The notes: a model not told the origin generated them from the letters alone. A stretch of 39,951 nucleotides of DNA from Christensenella sp036660175 (GCA_036660175.1 JAVXBD010000005.1:1-39951), one strand, 5' to 3'. Positions 14,361 through 24,387 are shown, counted from the stretch's first letter. Translations and numbers: made by a program.

Positions 14361-16236
14361 TTTTAAAAACTACACTTTGTGTTTGTACTACTTCACCATT
14401 TGCAAAAACAATAATCTCTTTTGTAATTTCATCTCGGGTATCGTTCCATTCTTTTTTAATATCTGAAGAAATCAACTGTTCTCCTGTTTGCGCAACAGTT
14501 TCATAAACTATATAGTATACATCTATGTTATCCACAGAATCTTTGATACCAATTTTGATTGAGGTGTCGTCTTTTTCTATCGGTATTGAAAACTCTCCAT
14601 TATATGAATATGCTGTGCCCTCTACTTTTGAAAGCCACAAATCCATCGGTTTGTTTGCCATTTGCTCCATATCTTTTTGCGGGTTTTGCTTAAATATTGT
14701 CCCTTGCGGTGCATCGTTTATTTCTTCATGCACAAAATATCTGTTTAGTCCTGATTTTTGAAGCACCATCAATCCTTGTGATAAAGATAATGCCTGTACA
14801 TCTGGCACTTTTACTTTTAAAACATCTGGTGAAATCTTCACTTTTAGTGTTACGCCGCCAGTATCCTGCACATTCTCATTTGGCAGCGGCTGCTGTTCTA
14901 TCACAAATCCAATCGGAATTTCTCCATCTGTTTGCTCAATAATTGATTTGATTTTAATGCCGCTCTCAGCAAGTATTTTCTTTGCCTGTTCAATATCTAT
15001 CCCCGTTACATTTGGCATAATATCAATGCCCGCACCTTTGCTGATAATCATTTTTACGGCATCGCCCTTTTTTACATCCATACCAAGAATTGGCTCCTGC
15101 CCAATCACCACATCAATGGGTGCCTCCTGTGAAAACTCAGCATTTACTTCTGGTATAAGCTCCAATCGTTTGAGCGTTTCAATCGCATTTTCTTGTGAAA
15201 GTCCAATAATATTTGGCATCTGCATTGGCTTAGTTACAGTAAAATCAATCAATGCGCTTGCACATAAAATAATCGCAACAATCACCACTGCGGAAACCGC
15301 AAGCGTCGCCACCAACTTTTTAATACTCTTTTTCGAGCGTTTTGCATGCTGATCTTCCATATGAAGCTGCTGGCGCTTATTCTCTGTATATTTAATATAC
15401 TCCCCTTCTGGTTCATTTAAACATCTCTGCAAATCTTCATACATATTAAATGCAGATTTATAACGAAAGTGTTTATCTTTTTGTGTCGCCTTTTGTATAA
15501 TCTTATTAACGCTCTGCGGCACAGCAGTCATAATATCTGTTACATTTGGCATTGGCTCGTTAATGTGTTTAAGTGCAATGGCAACAGACGAATCAGCATC
15601 AAACGGAACACGTCCGCATAACATTTCATAAACCAGTATCCCTAACGAATAAATATCCGAACGTTTATCGGCACGCTCTCCACGTGCTTGCTCAGGCGAG
15701 AAGTAATGCACTGATCCCATTACGCTGTTATCTTCCACAGTGATTGTATTTTGCGACAGATTTTTAGCAATACCAAAATCCGCAATGTACGGTTCTCCAG
15801 TCATATCAATCATCACATTATGCGGTTTAATATCTCTGTGGACAAATCCTTTGACATGTGCATATTCTAATGCCAAACAAAGCTTTTTTGCAACACTGAT
15901 AACGTATTTAATAGGCAAAGGTCCATTGATGTTGATTAAATGCTTCAATGTTTTTCCCTGAATTAAATCCATCACAATATAATAAGTTCCATCATCAAGC
16001 CCCGCATCATAAGCACGTATGATGTTTGCATGACGCAATTTAAGCGATGCCTGCACCTCTTTTTTAAAGCGCTGTACAAACTCATCGTTTTGCGTAAGCT
16101 CTGGCTTTAAAACTTTTACCGCCACAATTTGCTTGGCACGTTCATCAAAGGCTTTATAAATATAAGCTGAACCGCCCGAATCTATTTGCTCTATTAGGCG
16201 ATAACGTCCTGCGAGCAGTTTATTCTTCTCTATCAT
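14347..16236 (-). CDS. prkC: membrane serine/threonine protein kinase with PASTA domains
   Basis: A Hanks-type kinase that senses muropeptides or cell-wall state and phosphorylates translation and envelope proteins. The kinase domain (about 1-270) has GGSAYIYKAF, catalytic Lys41 (VAVKVL), HRDIKPHN, the DFG motif in YIADFGIAKN, and SDIYSLGILVYEMLCG. A basic linker follows, then one membrane helix (about 309-331, LVATLAVSAVVIVAII) and three extracellular PASTA repeats (from about 340 to 540) with a C-terminal tail. That makes 629 residues with all catalytic residues intact. The start overlaps the prpC stop (ATGA), so kinase and phosphatase are co-translated. Confidence 0.97.
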   Translation of the reverse strand: MIEKNKLLAGRYRLIEQIDSGGSAYIYKAFDERAKQIVAVKVLKPELTQNDEFVQRFKKEVQASLKLRHANIIRAYDAGLDDGTYYIVMDLIQGKTLKHLININGPLPIKYVISVAKKLCLALEYAHVKGFVHRDIKPHNVMIDMTGEPYIADFGIAKNLSQNTITVEDNSVMGSVHYFSPEQARGERADKRSDIYSLGILVYEMLCGRVPFDADSSVAIALKHINEPMPNVTDIMTAVPQSVNKIIQKATQKDKHFRYKSAFNMYEDLQRCLNEPEGEYIKYTENKRQQLHMEDQHAKRSKKSIKKLVATLAVSAVVIVAIILCASALIDFTVTKPMQMPNIIGLSQENAIETLKRLELIPEVNAEFSQEAPIDVVIGQEPILGMDVKKGDAVKMIISKGAGIDIMPNVTGIDIEQAKKILAESGIKIKSIIEQTDGEIPIGFVIEQQPLPNENVQDTGGVTLKVKISPDVLKVKVPDVQALSLSQGLMVLQKSGLNRYFVHEEINDAPQGTIFKQNPQKDMEQMANKPMDLWLSKVEGTAYSYNGEFSIPIEKDDTSIKIGIKDSVDNIDVYYIVYETVAQTGEQLISSDIKKEWNDTRDEITKEIIVFANGEVVQTQSVVFKKGGN

Positions 16237-16967
16237 TTCGCATCCCCCATAGGGTAGTTTGATGCAAGTATAACGGAAATATTATCTTTTCCACCACCAT
16301 CCAGCGCAAAATCAATCAGCAACTGCGCTTTTTTATTAATACTTTCGTCTGCCGACAAAATACGAATAAGGGTGCTATCATCTGTATAATTGGATAGTCC
16401 ATCAGAACACAAAAGTATGATGTCGTTTTTTTTCCATGTTTCGTTATAAATATCAACGACTAACTCCTTCATTCCAAGCGCTCGTGTAATGATATTTTTA
16501 AAAGGATAATCTCCTGCGGCTGTTTTCTTAATGACACCACTATCTATCAAGTGCTGCACATATGTATGATCCTTTGTAATTTTTTTTATATTTTTACCGT
16601 CAAAATGATAGGCGCTGGAATCTCCAACTTGAGCTATCACAATATTATCATCATTAAAAGCGGCAAAAGTAACCGTTGTTCCCATGCCTTTTAATTTCTT
16701 ATTTCGATCCGTTTCTTCAACAATTTGTAAATTTGCATATTCGACTGCTTTTAATACTTGATCTTCGTTCAGTTCTTTTGCTTCTAAATCATCAATGTAT
16801 TTTTTTACAGAAAAGCAAGCAATTTTACTTGCGATTTCGCCTGCCGCATGACCGCCCATCCCGTCCGCAACAAGCATATAGTAAGGCTGTGCATCACACT
16901 GCACCAACACCGAATCTTCGTTTGTCTTTCGTACTTTTCCTACATGAGAAATTGCTACCGTTTTCAT
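16233..16967 (-). CDS. prpC: PP2C-family serine/threonine phosphatase
   Basis: Reverses PrkC phosphorylation in the cytoplasm using a two-metal PP2C centre. Motifs appear in order: SHVGKVRKTNEDS (about 7-19), the metal Asp in LVADGMGGHAAGE, GTTVTFA, VGDSSAYHF, LLCSDGLSNY and GGKDNISVIL. I choose the ATG at 16967-16965 (244 aa). It has SD AAGGGG, and the 20 codons upstream of it in frame are unlike the family and reach back to rlmN. It directly precedes prkC, the standard Bacillota pairing. Confidence 0.96.
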   Translation of the reverse strand: MKTVAISHVGKVRKTNEDSVLVQCDAQPYYMLVADGMGGHAAGEIASKIACFSVKKYIDDLEAKELNEDQVLKAVEYANLQIVEETDRNKKLKGMGTTVTFAAFNDDNIVIAQVGDSSAYHFDGKNIKKITKDHTYVQHLIDSGVIKKTAAGDYPFKNIITRALGMKELVVDIYNETWKKNDIILLCSDGLSNYTDDSTLIRILSADESINKKAQLLIDFALDGGGKDNISVILASNYPMGDAK

Positions 16968-16996
16968 ACAAACCCCTTTTGCTTTCCTGTTATTTG

Positions 16997-18016
16997 TTAT
17001 AAATATCGCTGCCTTAGCTGTCCACAAGCACCCGAAATATCCTCGCCCATTGATTTTCTGATGGTGGCGGATAACCCACCTTCCTCAAGCATCTTGCAAA
17101 ACGAATAAATCTTTTGCTTTGGTGTTGCACACAAGGTTTGACCATCTTTTTTATGAAGTGGTATAAGGTTTACGTGGCAGTGCAGCTGCCCCAGAAGCAC
17201 GCACAATTCCTGCGCATCTTCTTTGGTATCATTCAACCCATCAATCATTGCATATTCTATTATAATACGTCTGCCAGTTTTTGCAAAATATTCTTGTGCC
17301 GAAATCAAAATATCTTTGATAGAATACTTGTTTGCAGTGGGCATTATTTGTTTTCGTTTTTCATCATTTGGTGCGTGCAGCGAAATAGACAGCGTAATTG
17401 AAAGCTTCTCGTCTGCTAATTTCTTTATCTGCTCTACCAATCCGCAAGTAGACAGCGAAATATTCCTAACACCAATATTTAGGCTTTGCGGAGCATTTAC
17501 CAGCTTAATAAATTTTATAACGTTTTCGTAATTATCAAGTGGCTCACCCATGCCCATCAGCACGATGTTAGTAAGGTTACGCCCCTCGCCCATATCTGCA
17601 TTAACCGCCAGTACTTGGGCAAGGATTTCACCTGCACTTAGATTACGCTTTAACCCATCAACGCATGATGAGCAAAAAACACACCCCATACGACACCCGA
17701 CCTGTGTAGAAACGCACACTGTGTTTCCATAATTTTTGTGCATCAGTACACTTTCCACTGTGCTTTTATCTGGAAATTCAAATAAATACTTTTTTGTACC
17801 GTCTGTTGACGTTAGAATTTGCAGCGGTTTTGCATATCCTTCTAAAAAATTCTCTTTTAGCTTTTTACGCAATGCAGCAGACAAATCTGTCATTTCGTCA
17901 AATTTTTTCTGTGCAGTCAGCCATTTTATAATCTGTGCTGCACGGAAAGGCATTTCGCCGATTTGCGATATACAGTCTTTGAGTTCATTATAGTCCAAAT
18001 CCAACAAGGTACTCAT
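16997..18016 (-). CDS. rlmN: dual-specificity 23S rRNA/tRNA (adenine C2) methyltransferase
   Basis: A radical-SAM enzyme that methylates C2 of A2503 in 23S rRNA and of A37 in some tRNAs. The 339 residues show the iron-sulfur motif CRMGCVFC, the paired catalytic cysteines (TVCVSTQVGC before the cluster and SGACGQL at the C terminus), and the SAM-binding stretch NIVLMGMGEPLDNY. The length is normal. The ATG overlaps the rsmB stop by 4 bases, with GAGG only 2 bases upstream, so initiation probably depends on coupling to rsmB. It sits in the def-fmt-rsmB-rlmN cluster. Confidence 0.98.
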   Translation of the reverse strand: MSTLLDLDYNELKDCISQIGEMPFRAAQIIKWLTAQKKFDEMTDLSAALRKKLKENFLEGYAKPLQILTSTDGTKKYLFEFPDKSTVESVLMHKNYGNTVCVSTQVGCRMGCVFCSSCVDGLKRNLSAGEILAQVLAVNADMGEGRNLTNIVLMGMGEPLDNYENVIKFIKLVNAPQSLNIGVRNISLSTCGLVEQIKKLADEKLSITLSISLHAPNDEKRKQIMPTANKYSIKDILISAQEYFAKTGRRIIIEYAMIDGLNDTKEDAQELCVLLGQLHCHVNLIPLHKKDGQTLCATPKQKIYSFCKMLEEGGLSATIRKSMGEDISGACGQLRQRYL

Positions 18017-19311
18017 ATCCTCTTCAACCTCGCCATGAAAAATCCGTCAATGCCATCTATATGCGCAAAAAGCTGTATCCTATCATTATTTGCTCTGCAC
18101 TGCAAGGCTTCCGGCAAGTATTCTTTGATCGAATCCCCAACAAACTCTTTGTGGTTTGTCAAAAAAGCATCAATGTTTTCGTCATTTTCCTGCTTGTTGA
18201 TAGTACAGGTAGAATACAATAATATACCGCCTTTTTTTACGTATGAGCTGCATACCTCAAGCAAAGCTCGTTGAATTTGCACCAATTCTTCCAAATCTTC
18301 TTCGTTTTTAAATATTTTAATGTCTGGTTTTCGATACAAAAGCCCCAAAGCACTGCACGGTGCATCAATCAGCACCACATCAAATTTCTGTTCATATTCA
18401 TCAATGGGCTTTGTAGCATCCGCCACCGCCACTGAAGCATTTTTAATATGTAAGCGCTCAAACGTATTTTTAATCAATTCTGTTCGATGTTCATGAATAT
18501 CAAGTGCTGTGACACTGCCTTCGCTGGCAAATTGTGCTGCATAAGCACTTTTACCACCTGGTGCAGCACAGGTATCTAATACACAATCTGTTCTTTTAAT
18601 CCCTGCGGCACGCACACAAATCATTGACGCTTCACCCTGAACAGTGATTTTCCCTTGTGCGAAATCCAAATTTTTCTGGATATTTGATGCATTTTTGATG
18701 TAAAAAGCGTCCTCGCAGTATTTTCCATGTGCAAATCCGGTAATATCTGCACCCTGCAAAAATGAATTGATACGTACACAAGTCATCGCATTATCGCCAG
18801 CATAGCTTAGCATCTCTTCTGTTTGCGCTTCTCCATAATCCGCCAAATATTTTTCACACAGCCACTTTGGATAACTATAAAAAACGTGCAAAAACTCCGC
18901 TAAATCTTCTTTTGCATCGGGATATGAAATTTTCCCTAAATGGTCAGAAAGATTGCGCAGCGTTGCATTTACAAAACCTTTTAATTGTCTTTTTCCAACT
19001 TTTTCAACAAGTTTAACACTCTCATTTACCGCCGCACTGACTGGCACAGATTCAAAAAACAATAGCTGACAAGCACCAATACGCAAAATATTACGAATTA
19101 CCGTATGTACTCTTTTTGCTGTGATAAACTGATTTAGCACATAATCAATCCGATATAAATTCTCAATTGTTGTGCTGACCAGTGCAGTAATAAAGCGTTT
19201 ATCTTCGATTGAAAAATCGTTTCTAAGCGCTTGTTTTAGTTCAAGATTCAGATAACTTTTATTCTTTAGTACGTTTGATAAGACCTCTAACGATACTTGC
19301 CTTGCATTCAA
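18013..19311 (-). CDS. rsmB: 16S rRNA (cytosine-967 C5) methyltransferase
   Basis: Methylates C967 of 16S rRNA. The 432 residues have an N-terminal NusB-like RNA-binding domain (about 1-130, starting NARQVSLEVLSNVL) and a C-terminal SAM-dependent domain with LDTCAAPGGKSAYAAQF, the proline-cysteine motif LIDAPCSALGLLYRKPD, and the catalytic cysteine in LLYSTCTINKQEND. The start is TTG (19311-19309), with GAGG 7 bases before it. No in-frame ATG or GTG fits as well. It begins 13 bp after fmt. Confidence 0.97.
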   Translation of the reverse strand: MNARQVSLEVLSNVLKNKSYLNLELKQALRNDFSIEDKRFITALVSTTIENLYRIDYVLNQFITAKRVHTVIRNILRIGACQLLFFESVPVSAAVNESVKLVEKVGKRQLKGFVNATLRNLSDHLGKISYPDAKEDLAEFLHVFYSYPKWLCEKYLADYGEAQTEEMLSYAGDNAMTCVRINSFLQGADITGFAHGKYCEDAFYIKNASNIQKNLDFAQGKITVQGEASMICVRAAGIKRTDCVLDTCAAPGGKSAYAAQFASEGSVTALDIHEHRTELIKNTFERLHIKNASVAVADATKPIDEYEQKFDVVLIDAPCSALGLLYRKPDIKIFKNEEDLEELVQIQRALLEVCSSYVKKGGILLYSTCTINKQENDENIDAFLTNHKEFVGDSIKEYLPEALQCRANNDRIQLFAHIDGIDGFFMARLKRI

Positions 19312-19324
19312 ATTTTTTCCTCAC

Positions 19325-20263
19325 TTATTGAAACTGATACCCAACTTCAATTCTTTTGCCTCTTAGGCTCTCTTTGGCATTCATTCTTTTTGCACCTTGT
19401 CTTTGCAGTTCTTCCACCACAATCACACCATCTTTAGCCACGATTTCCAGTCCGCTTTTTGCATCTGCACACAACACTGTTCCTGCTTTTTCTTGTCCAT
19501 CATGCGGCTTGCACGTCACTTTATAAATCTTAATTTTTTCTTCTTGATACACGATATACGCACATGGCATAGGATTTAATCCCCGCACAAAATTTATGAT
19601 GTTTTGGCAGTTCTCCTCAAAATTAATCTTCCCAAAGCCCTTTTTAAACATTGGAAAATAAGTCGCAGACTTTTCATCCTGAGGTACACGCACAAGCGAG
19701 CCATCACCAAGCTTTTGAAGCGTTTTTTGAAGCACACGTGCGCCGACCTCGCTAAGCTGCTCATAAAGCTGTCCAGCCGTCATTTCCTGCGGTATTTCTA
19801 CTGCTTCGCTTTCCAGTATATCTCCTGCATCAAGCGCCAGCACTGTATACATAGTAGTAACGCCAGTTTGTTTTTCTCCCGATACAATTGCCCACTGAAT
19901 CGGCGCTGCTCCACGCAGTTTTGGCAAAAGAGATGCGTGAACATTGATGCACCCAAGTTTTGGAATATCCAGTATCTCCTGCGTCAAAATATGCCCATAT
20001 GCTGCTGTTATCAGCAAATCAGGTGCTAATTCTTTAAGCTTTGCAACACCCTGCGGTGTGCTTATCTTTTCAAATTGATAGACATCTATGTCATTTTGTT
20101 GCGCAAAAACTTTCACAGGAGGCGGCATCATTTTTTGCCCTCTGCCTGCTTTTCTGTCTGGCTGCGTAATCACCGCCCGCACATCATATCCACTGTCAAG
20201 CAACATTTTTAAAGATGGTATCGCAAAATCAGGTGTGCCTAAAAAGACAATTTTAAAGGTCAT
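19325..20263 (-). CDS. fmt: methionyl-tRNA formyltransferase
   Basis: Formylates initiator Met-tRNA using 10-formyl-tetrahydrofolate, the counterpart of the deformylase encoded directly upstream. It has FLGTPDFAIPSL at the N terminus, QPDRKAGRGQKM, the catalytic NVHASLLPKLRGAAPIQWAI run, and a C-terminal tRNA-binding domain. I start at the ATG at 20263-20261 (312 aa), with GAGG 6 bases before it. The eight extra codons of the longer frame (Met-rich) do not belong to the family. It overlaps the 3' end of def by 11 bases in another frame. Confidence 0.96.
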   Translation of the reverse strand: MTFKIVFLGTPDFAIPSLKMLLDSGYDVRAVITQPDRKAGRGQKMMPPPVKVFAQQNDIDVYQFEKISTPQGVAKLKELAPDLLITAAYGHILTQEILDIPKLGCINVHASLLPKLRGAAPIQWAIVSGEKQTGVTTMYTVLALDAGDILESEAVEIPQEMTAGQLYEQLSEVGARVLQKTLQKLGDGSLVRVPQDEKSATYFPMFKKGFGKINFEENCQNIINFVRGLNPMPCAYIVYQEEKIKIYKVTCKPHDGQEKAGTVLCADAKSGLEIVAKDGVIVVEELQRQGAKRMNAKESLRGKRIEVGYQFQ

Positions 20264-20732
20264 TTTCGTCCTCATCATCATCGTCATAAACCCGTTCCAC
20301 CATTTTATCCGTAAAGAGAATCCCGTCTAAATGGTCAATTTCATGCACAAAAGCACGTGCCAAAAGTCCCTCTCCCGTATATTTTTTAAGTTCTCCATTC
20401 CTATCTTGCGCCTGAACAGTCACTTTTGCTGGGCGAATTACATATCCATTATCATCAGGCAAAGAGAGACATCCCTCTTCTACTCGCTGCTGTCCTTCTG
20501 ATTCAAGCACAACAGGATTTATCATCTCGATAAGACCATCACCTACATCAACAATTGCCATACGTCTGAGCGAGCCTACCTGCGGCGCAGCAAGTCCAAC
20601 ACCACGTGCCTCGTACATCGTTTGTGCCATATCATCAAGTAAATCCGTAATTTTCTTGTTAATAACTGTTACTTCTTTTGATTTTTTTCTGAGCCTTGGG
20701 TTATCTCCCTCAAGTATTGCTCTTGTAGCCAT
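20253..20732 (-). CDS. def: peptide deformylase
   Basis: A metalloenzyme that removes the N-formyl group from nascent proteins. All three family motifs are intact in its 159 residues: GVGLAAPQVG (about 45-54), EGCLSLP with the metal-ligand cysteine (about 91-97), and HEIDHLDGILF with the metal-binding HExxH (about 132-142). It ends in an unusually acidic tail (DDDDEDEND), whose coding region overlaps fmt. The ATG has SD GGAGG 7 bases upstream, and the gene starts 13 bp after priA. Confidence 0.97.
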   Translation of the reverse strand: MATRAILEGDNPRLRKKSKEVTVINKKITDLLDDMAQTMYEARGVGLAAPQVGSLRRMAIVDVGDGLIEMINPVVLESEGQQRVEEGCLSLPDDNGYVIRPAKVTVQAQDRNGELKKYTGEGLLARAFVHEIDHLDGILFTDKMVERVYDDDDEDENDL

Positions 20733-20745
20733 TTTTTTTCCTCCG

Positions 20746-22959
20746 TTAAGCCATGTTTGATGGATTTATATCAATTCCCGTCAAAACATTTTGATATTTT
20801 GTACTGTTAAACAGTTTGAAAATCATATCAATCATTTGTGCATCATCATTTTTCACATTCAAGAGTATTTGATAGCGTTTCAAGTTGTTGATTCTCTTAA
20901 TTGCACACTCAGATGCTCTGATTTTTATTATACCATTTTTATCTGGCAATAACACTATTTTTAGTTTTTTCAAGAAATCTTTTACACTTGAAATCACTTT
21001 TTGCTCGTCCTCGCCCGAAAACTGTATCTGTACAAACATAGAAAACGGAGGAAGCACTGCCTGTCTGCGCATAGCTATTTCTTCGTTATAAAAGCCGTTA
21101 TAATCATGATATTTCGCATATTTAATGGCATAATGCTGGGGATTATATGTTTGGAGAATCACCGTTCCCTGCTGTTTTCTTCCTGCACGTCCAGCAACCT
21201 GTGTAATCTGCGAAAAAGTGCGTTCTGCACTTCGATAATCTGGAATGTTCAGCATAGTGTCTGCCGCCAAAATTGCCGACAACGTCACATCTTCAAAATC
21301 AAATCCTTTGGTGATCATTTGTGTACCAATTAAAATATCCGCTTTTTTTGCAGAAAAATCTTCAAATACTTTCAGATGTGCATCTTTGCCAGTCATCGTG
21401 TCAAGATCCATGCGAATAATTCTTGCTTTCGGAAACATCTCTCTTACTTGTTCTTCAATTTGCTGTGTACCAGTCCCAAAATATTTTAGGTGCGGCTTGT
21501 GGCATTCTGGACATATTGTCTGTGGTGTTTTTGTTCTGCCGCAATAATGACATTTTAAAATATCCTGCGATTTATGATAGGTCATCGTAACATCACAGCT
21601 CTCACATTTAACTGTATATCCGCATGATCTGCACATCACAAACGTCGAATAGCCTCTTCGATTTAAAAAAAGCATTGCCTGCTTTTTGGTGGCAAGTACT
21701 TGTTCTAATTCTTCATATAGTCTACCGCTTAAAGCCGTTCTGTTTCCCGCCTTAAGTTCTTCACGCATATCAACAACTTCCACTTGCGGCATTTGCAAAT
21801 CAAACAATCTGTTTGGCATTTTTAAAATTTCGTATTCGCCGTGCAGTGCTGCATAATACGATTCAATTTTTGGTGTTGCACTTCCTAAAATAAAAATCGC
21901 ATCATTTATTTCGCACCTTTTTTTCGCAATTTCTTGCGCAGAATATTTTGGATAATTATCCGCTTTATAGCTACTTTCATGTTCTTCATCAATGATGATA
22001 GCGCCTAAATTTTCCAGTGGTGCAAATACCGCAGAACGTGCCCCTAAGACAATCTTTGCTTGACCACGTTTCACTTTGAGCCACTCATCATGCCGCTGTC
22101 CTGCCGAAAGTCCCGAATGAAACACAGCAATTTCCTCATCAAACCGCTGTTTTAAAAACCTGTATGTCTGTGGAGTAAGTGATATTTCAGGCACAAGCAT
22201 AATGGCTGTTTTACCTTTTTTTAGGCAATCTTTTATGACACGTATATAGATTTCTGTCTTGCCGCTGCCCGTTGCGCCATGCAATAAAAAGTGTTTATTC
22301 TCTCCATGCAGAATCCTATCCAATACTTCTTTTTGTTTGGAAGTCAGTGTGTAATCTTCAATTCTCGTCACATCTTTTGATGTCACTGTACGAGCAGTTT
22401 CCTCGTCTTTTACCGCTATGATTCCCTTTTTTTTCAGAGAATCTGCTGCTGAATGATTAAGTGCAGCCAGCGGTAATCCATCTTTTTTTTGCAGACTATC
22501 TATCAATTCAATCTGCCTTGGAAACTTCGGTGTTTTGTCTTTTTTATATAATGTTATTGTGAAATCTTCCAGCTCTTTGCCATTTTTTATCAAATATACG
22601 AATTTTTGCGTCTTTGTTCCAACTTTTCCACCACGCAACTGTGACGGGAACATAAAGCGCAGAGAACTTGCCAGCGTTGAATTATATTTTTTTGAAATAT
22701 ATTCTGCAAGCAAAATTTGTTCTTGCGTAATAGCACAAAAATCGTCAAGCGCACATATGATGGGCTTGATTTTACTTTTTTCATATGCAGTTTTGTCACA
22801 TAAACCTATAACAATCCCTTCTACCTGCTTTGACTTTCCAAAAGGAATCAAAACTCGCATACCTATTTGTACGGTAAGGATAAGCGTATCGGGGACTTGA
22901 TATTCAAACACTTTATCGACTTGAGTGTGAGAGATATCCACTATTACTTTTGCGTACAA
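20746..22959 (-). CDS. priA: primosomal replication-restart helicase
   Basis: Recognises abandoned forks and reloads the replicative helicase. It has an N-terminal DNA-binding domain (YAKVIVDISHTQVDKVFEY), then the helicase core with Walker A GATGSGKTEIY and the DEEH box in IIIDEEHESSYK. A zinc-binding insertion follows with eight cysteines (CRSCGYTVKCESC, CHYCGR, CPECH), and then motifs V-VI with QVAGRAGR. I use TTG at 22959-22957 (737 aa), because GGAGG ends 5 bases before it and family members begin at this point. The ATG four codons upstream has no SD and actually overlaps the SD. Confidence 0.95.
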   Translation of the reverse strand: MYAKVIVDISHTQVDKVFEYQVPDTLILTVQIGMRVLIPFGKSKQVEGIVIGLCDKTAYEKSKIKPIICALDDFCAITQEQILLAEYISKKYNSTLASSLRFMFPSQLRGGKVGTKTQKFVYLIKNGKELEDFTITLYKKDKTPKFPRQIELIDSLQKKDGLPLAALNHSAADSLKKKGIIAVKDEETARTVTSKDVTRIEDYTLTSKQKEVLDRILHGENKHFLLHGATGSGKTEIYIRVIKDCLKKGKTAIMLVPEISLTPQTYRFLKQRFDEEIAVFHSGLSAGQRHDEWLKVKRGQAKIVLGARSAVFAPLENLGAIIIDEEHESSYKADNYPKYSAQEIAKKRCEINDAIFILGSATPKIESYYAALHGEYEILKMPNRLFDLQMPQVEVVDMREELKAGNRTALSGRLYEELEQVLATKKQAMLFLNRRGYSTFVMCRSCGYTVKCESCDVTMTYHKSQDILKCHYCGRTKTPQTICPECHKPHLKYFGTGTQQIEEQVREMFPKARIIRMDLDTMTGKDAHLKVFEDFSAKKADILIGTQMITKGFDFEDVTLSAILAADTMLNIPDYRSAERTFSQITQVAGRAGRKQQGTVILQTYNPQHYAIKYAKYHDYNGFYNEEIAMRRQAVLPPFSMFVQIQFSGEDEQKVISSVKDFLKKLKIVLLPDKNGIIKIRASECAIKRINNLKRYQILLNVKNDDAQMIDMIFKLFNSTKYQNVLTGIDINPSNMA

Positions 22960-22981
22960 TGCTACCTCCATAAAAAATCGA

Positions 22982-24181
22982 TTAATCTATATCTTGCATG
23001 ATTTCCGTTAAAATTCTGTTAGCAATATTCGTTTTTGTGTCTTTATCAATTTGTATCAGCTCTCCGCTTCTTTTATGAATAGACACTGCATTATATTCGC
23101 TATCAAATCCAATACCCTGTGAGGATACATCGTTTGCAATAATCATATCTAAATTCTTTTTCATCAATTTTTGCTCAGCATATTCTTTTAAGTTCTCTGT
23201 TTCTGCTGCAAACCCCACTAAATAGCCATGCTTTTTACTGCCTAACTCACTCAAAATATCTTTTGTTTTTTGAAGCTCCAAGCTCATCTGTTGTTGTTTT
23301 TTTATTTTTTGCTCAGCATATTTTGACGGGGCATAGTCTGCAACCGCTGCACACATGATGATAATATCCATTTCCCCTTCATGCTCCATCACACTATCAT
23401 ACATATCCTGTGCGCACTGCACATTTTTAAGATACATCTTTTCCTGCGGTTTTACATGAACTGGGCCAGAAACAAGTGTCACTTGCGCACCACGCTTTAC
23501 AGCAGCATCTGCCAGTGCATACCCCATTTTCCCTGAAGAACGATTTGTTAAATATCGAACAGGATCAATTGATTCACGTGTTGGCCCTGCGGTAATTAAA
23601 ATCTTTTTGTCTTTTAAATCCTGTCCAAAAGGCTGCTGTGTCTGCCAGCTTTGCTCAATAACCTCAATAATCTCTTGCGGCTCTGCCATACGGCCTGCAC
23701 CGCTATCTCCACACGCAAGCAAGCCTTCTTTTGCATCAATTATATTGATGCCTCTGTCTTTTAAAATCTGCAAATTAACCAGCGTTGCCATATTCTCGTA
23801 CATGGCACTGTTCATGGCTGGAGCTACAAAAATCGGACACTTGCATGCAAGAAGCGTCGTAGTAAGCATATTATCCGCAATTCCGCATGCCATTTTTGCA
23901 AGAGTATTCGCTGTTGCAGGTGCTACAATTACCACATCTGCTTTTTTGGCAAGTGCAATATGCTCCACTTCCCACGGTTTTTCACGTGAAAACGTATCTG
24001 TTACCACTGGATTTCCGCTTAGGGTTTCAAATGTAATGGGCGTAACAAAATTCAGCGCATTATTTGTCATGATAACATCTACATTTGCGCCTAACTTCTT
24101 CAGCGTACTTGTCAAGTATGCACTTTTATAGGCAGCAATGCCACCCGTCACTCCCAGTAAAACATTTATCCCATTCCACAT
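22982..24181 (-). CDS. coaBC: bifunctional phosphopantothenoylcysteine decarboxylase / synthetase
   Basis: Carries out two steps of coenzyme A synthesis. CoaB joins cysteine to 4'-phosphopantothenate and the FMN-dependent CoaC decarboxylates the product. The CoaC half (about 1-185) has LLGVTGGIAAYK, the active-site APAMNSAMY and LACGDSGAGRMAEP. The CoaB half has ILITAGPTRESIDPVRYLTN, SSGKMGYALA and a late GFAAET. It is 399 residues, normal for the fusion. Its ATG shares one base with the rpoZ stop (TAATG) and has only a weak SD, so it is probably coupled. Confidence 0.97.
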   Translation of the reverse strand: MWNGINVLLGVTGGIAAYKSAYLTSTLKKLGANVDVIMTNNALNFVTPITFETLSGNPVVTDTFSREKPWEVEHIALAKKADVVIVAPATANTLAKMACGIADNMLTTTLLACKCPIFVAPAMNSAMYENMATLVNLQILKDRGINIIDAKEGLLACGDSGAGRMAEPQEIIEVIEQSWQTQQPFGQDLKDKKILITAGPTRESIDPVRYLTNRSSGKMGYALADAAVKRGAQVTLVSGPVHVKPQEKMYLKNVQCAQDMYDSVMEHEGEMDIIIMCAAVADYAPSKYAEQKIKKQQQMSLELQKTKDILSELGSKKHGYLVGFAAETENLKEYAEQKLMKKNLDMIIANDVSSQGIGFDSEYNAVSIHKRSGELIQIDKDTKTNIANRILTEIMQDID

Positions 24182-24387
24182 TATTTGATACCGTCAGTCA
24201 CTCTAATATACGTTACTTTATCCTGCATAACTTCAGCCACTGCCTGCGAAAGATGGTTGGTATCCATTTCTTTTGTAAGCGGTTGTGCTCCATCAATCAA
24301 CTGTCTTGCTCTTTTTGATGTTTCCACCACCAGTGTATATCTGCAGTCTACCTTTTTTAGTAAGTCATTCAATTCTAAATGTATCAT
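24181..24387 (-). CDS. rpoZ: RNA polymerase omega subunit
   Basis: A small subunit that helps RNA polymerase assembly and stability. The 68 residues show the family core CRYTLVVETSKRARQLIDG (15-33) and a helix-rich tail with AVAEVMQDKVTYI. It lacks the long C-terminal extension of the enterobacterial protein, as usual in Clostridia. The ATG follows SD GAGGAG by 6 bases. It sits between gmk and coaBC, its conserved place. Confidence 0.95.
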   Translation of the reverse strand: MIHLELNDLLKKVDCRYTLVVETSKRARQLIDGAQPLTKEMDTNHLSQAVAEVMQDKVTYIRVTDGIK

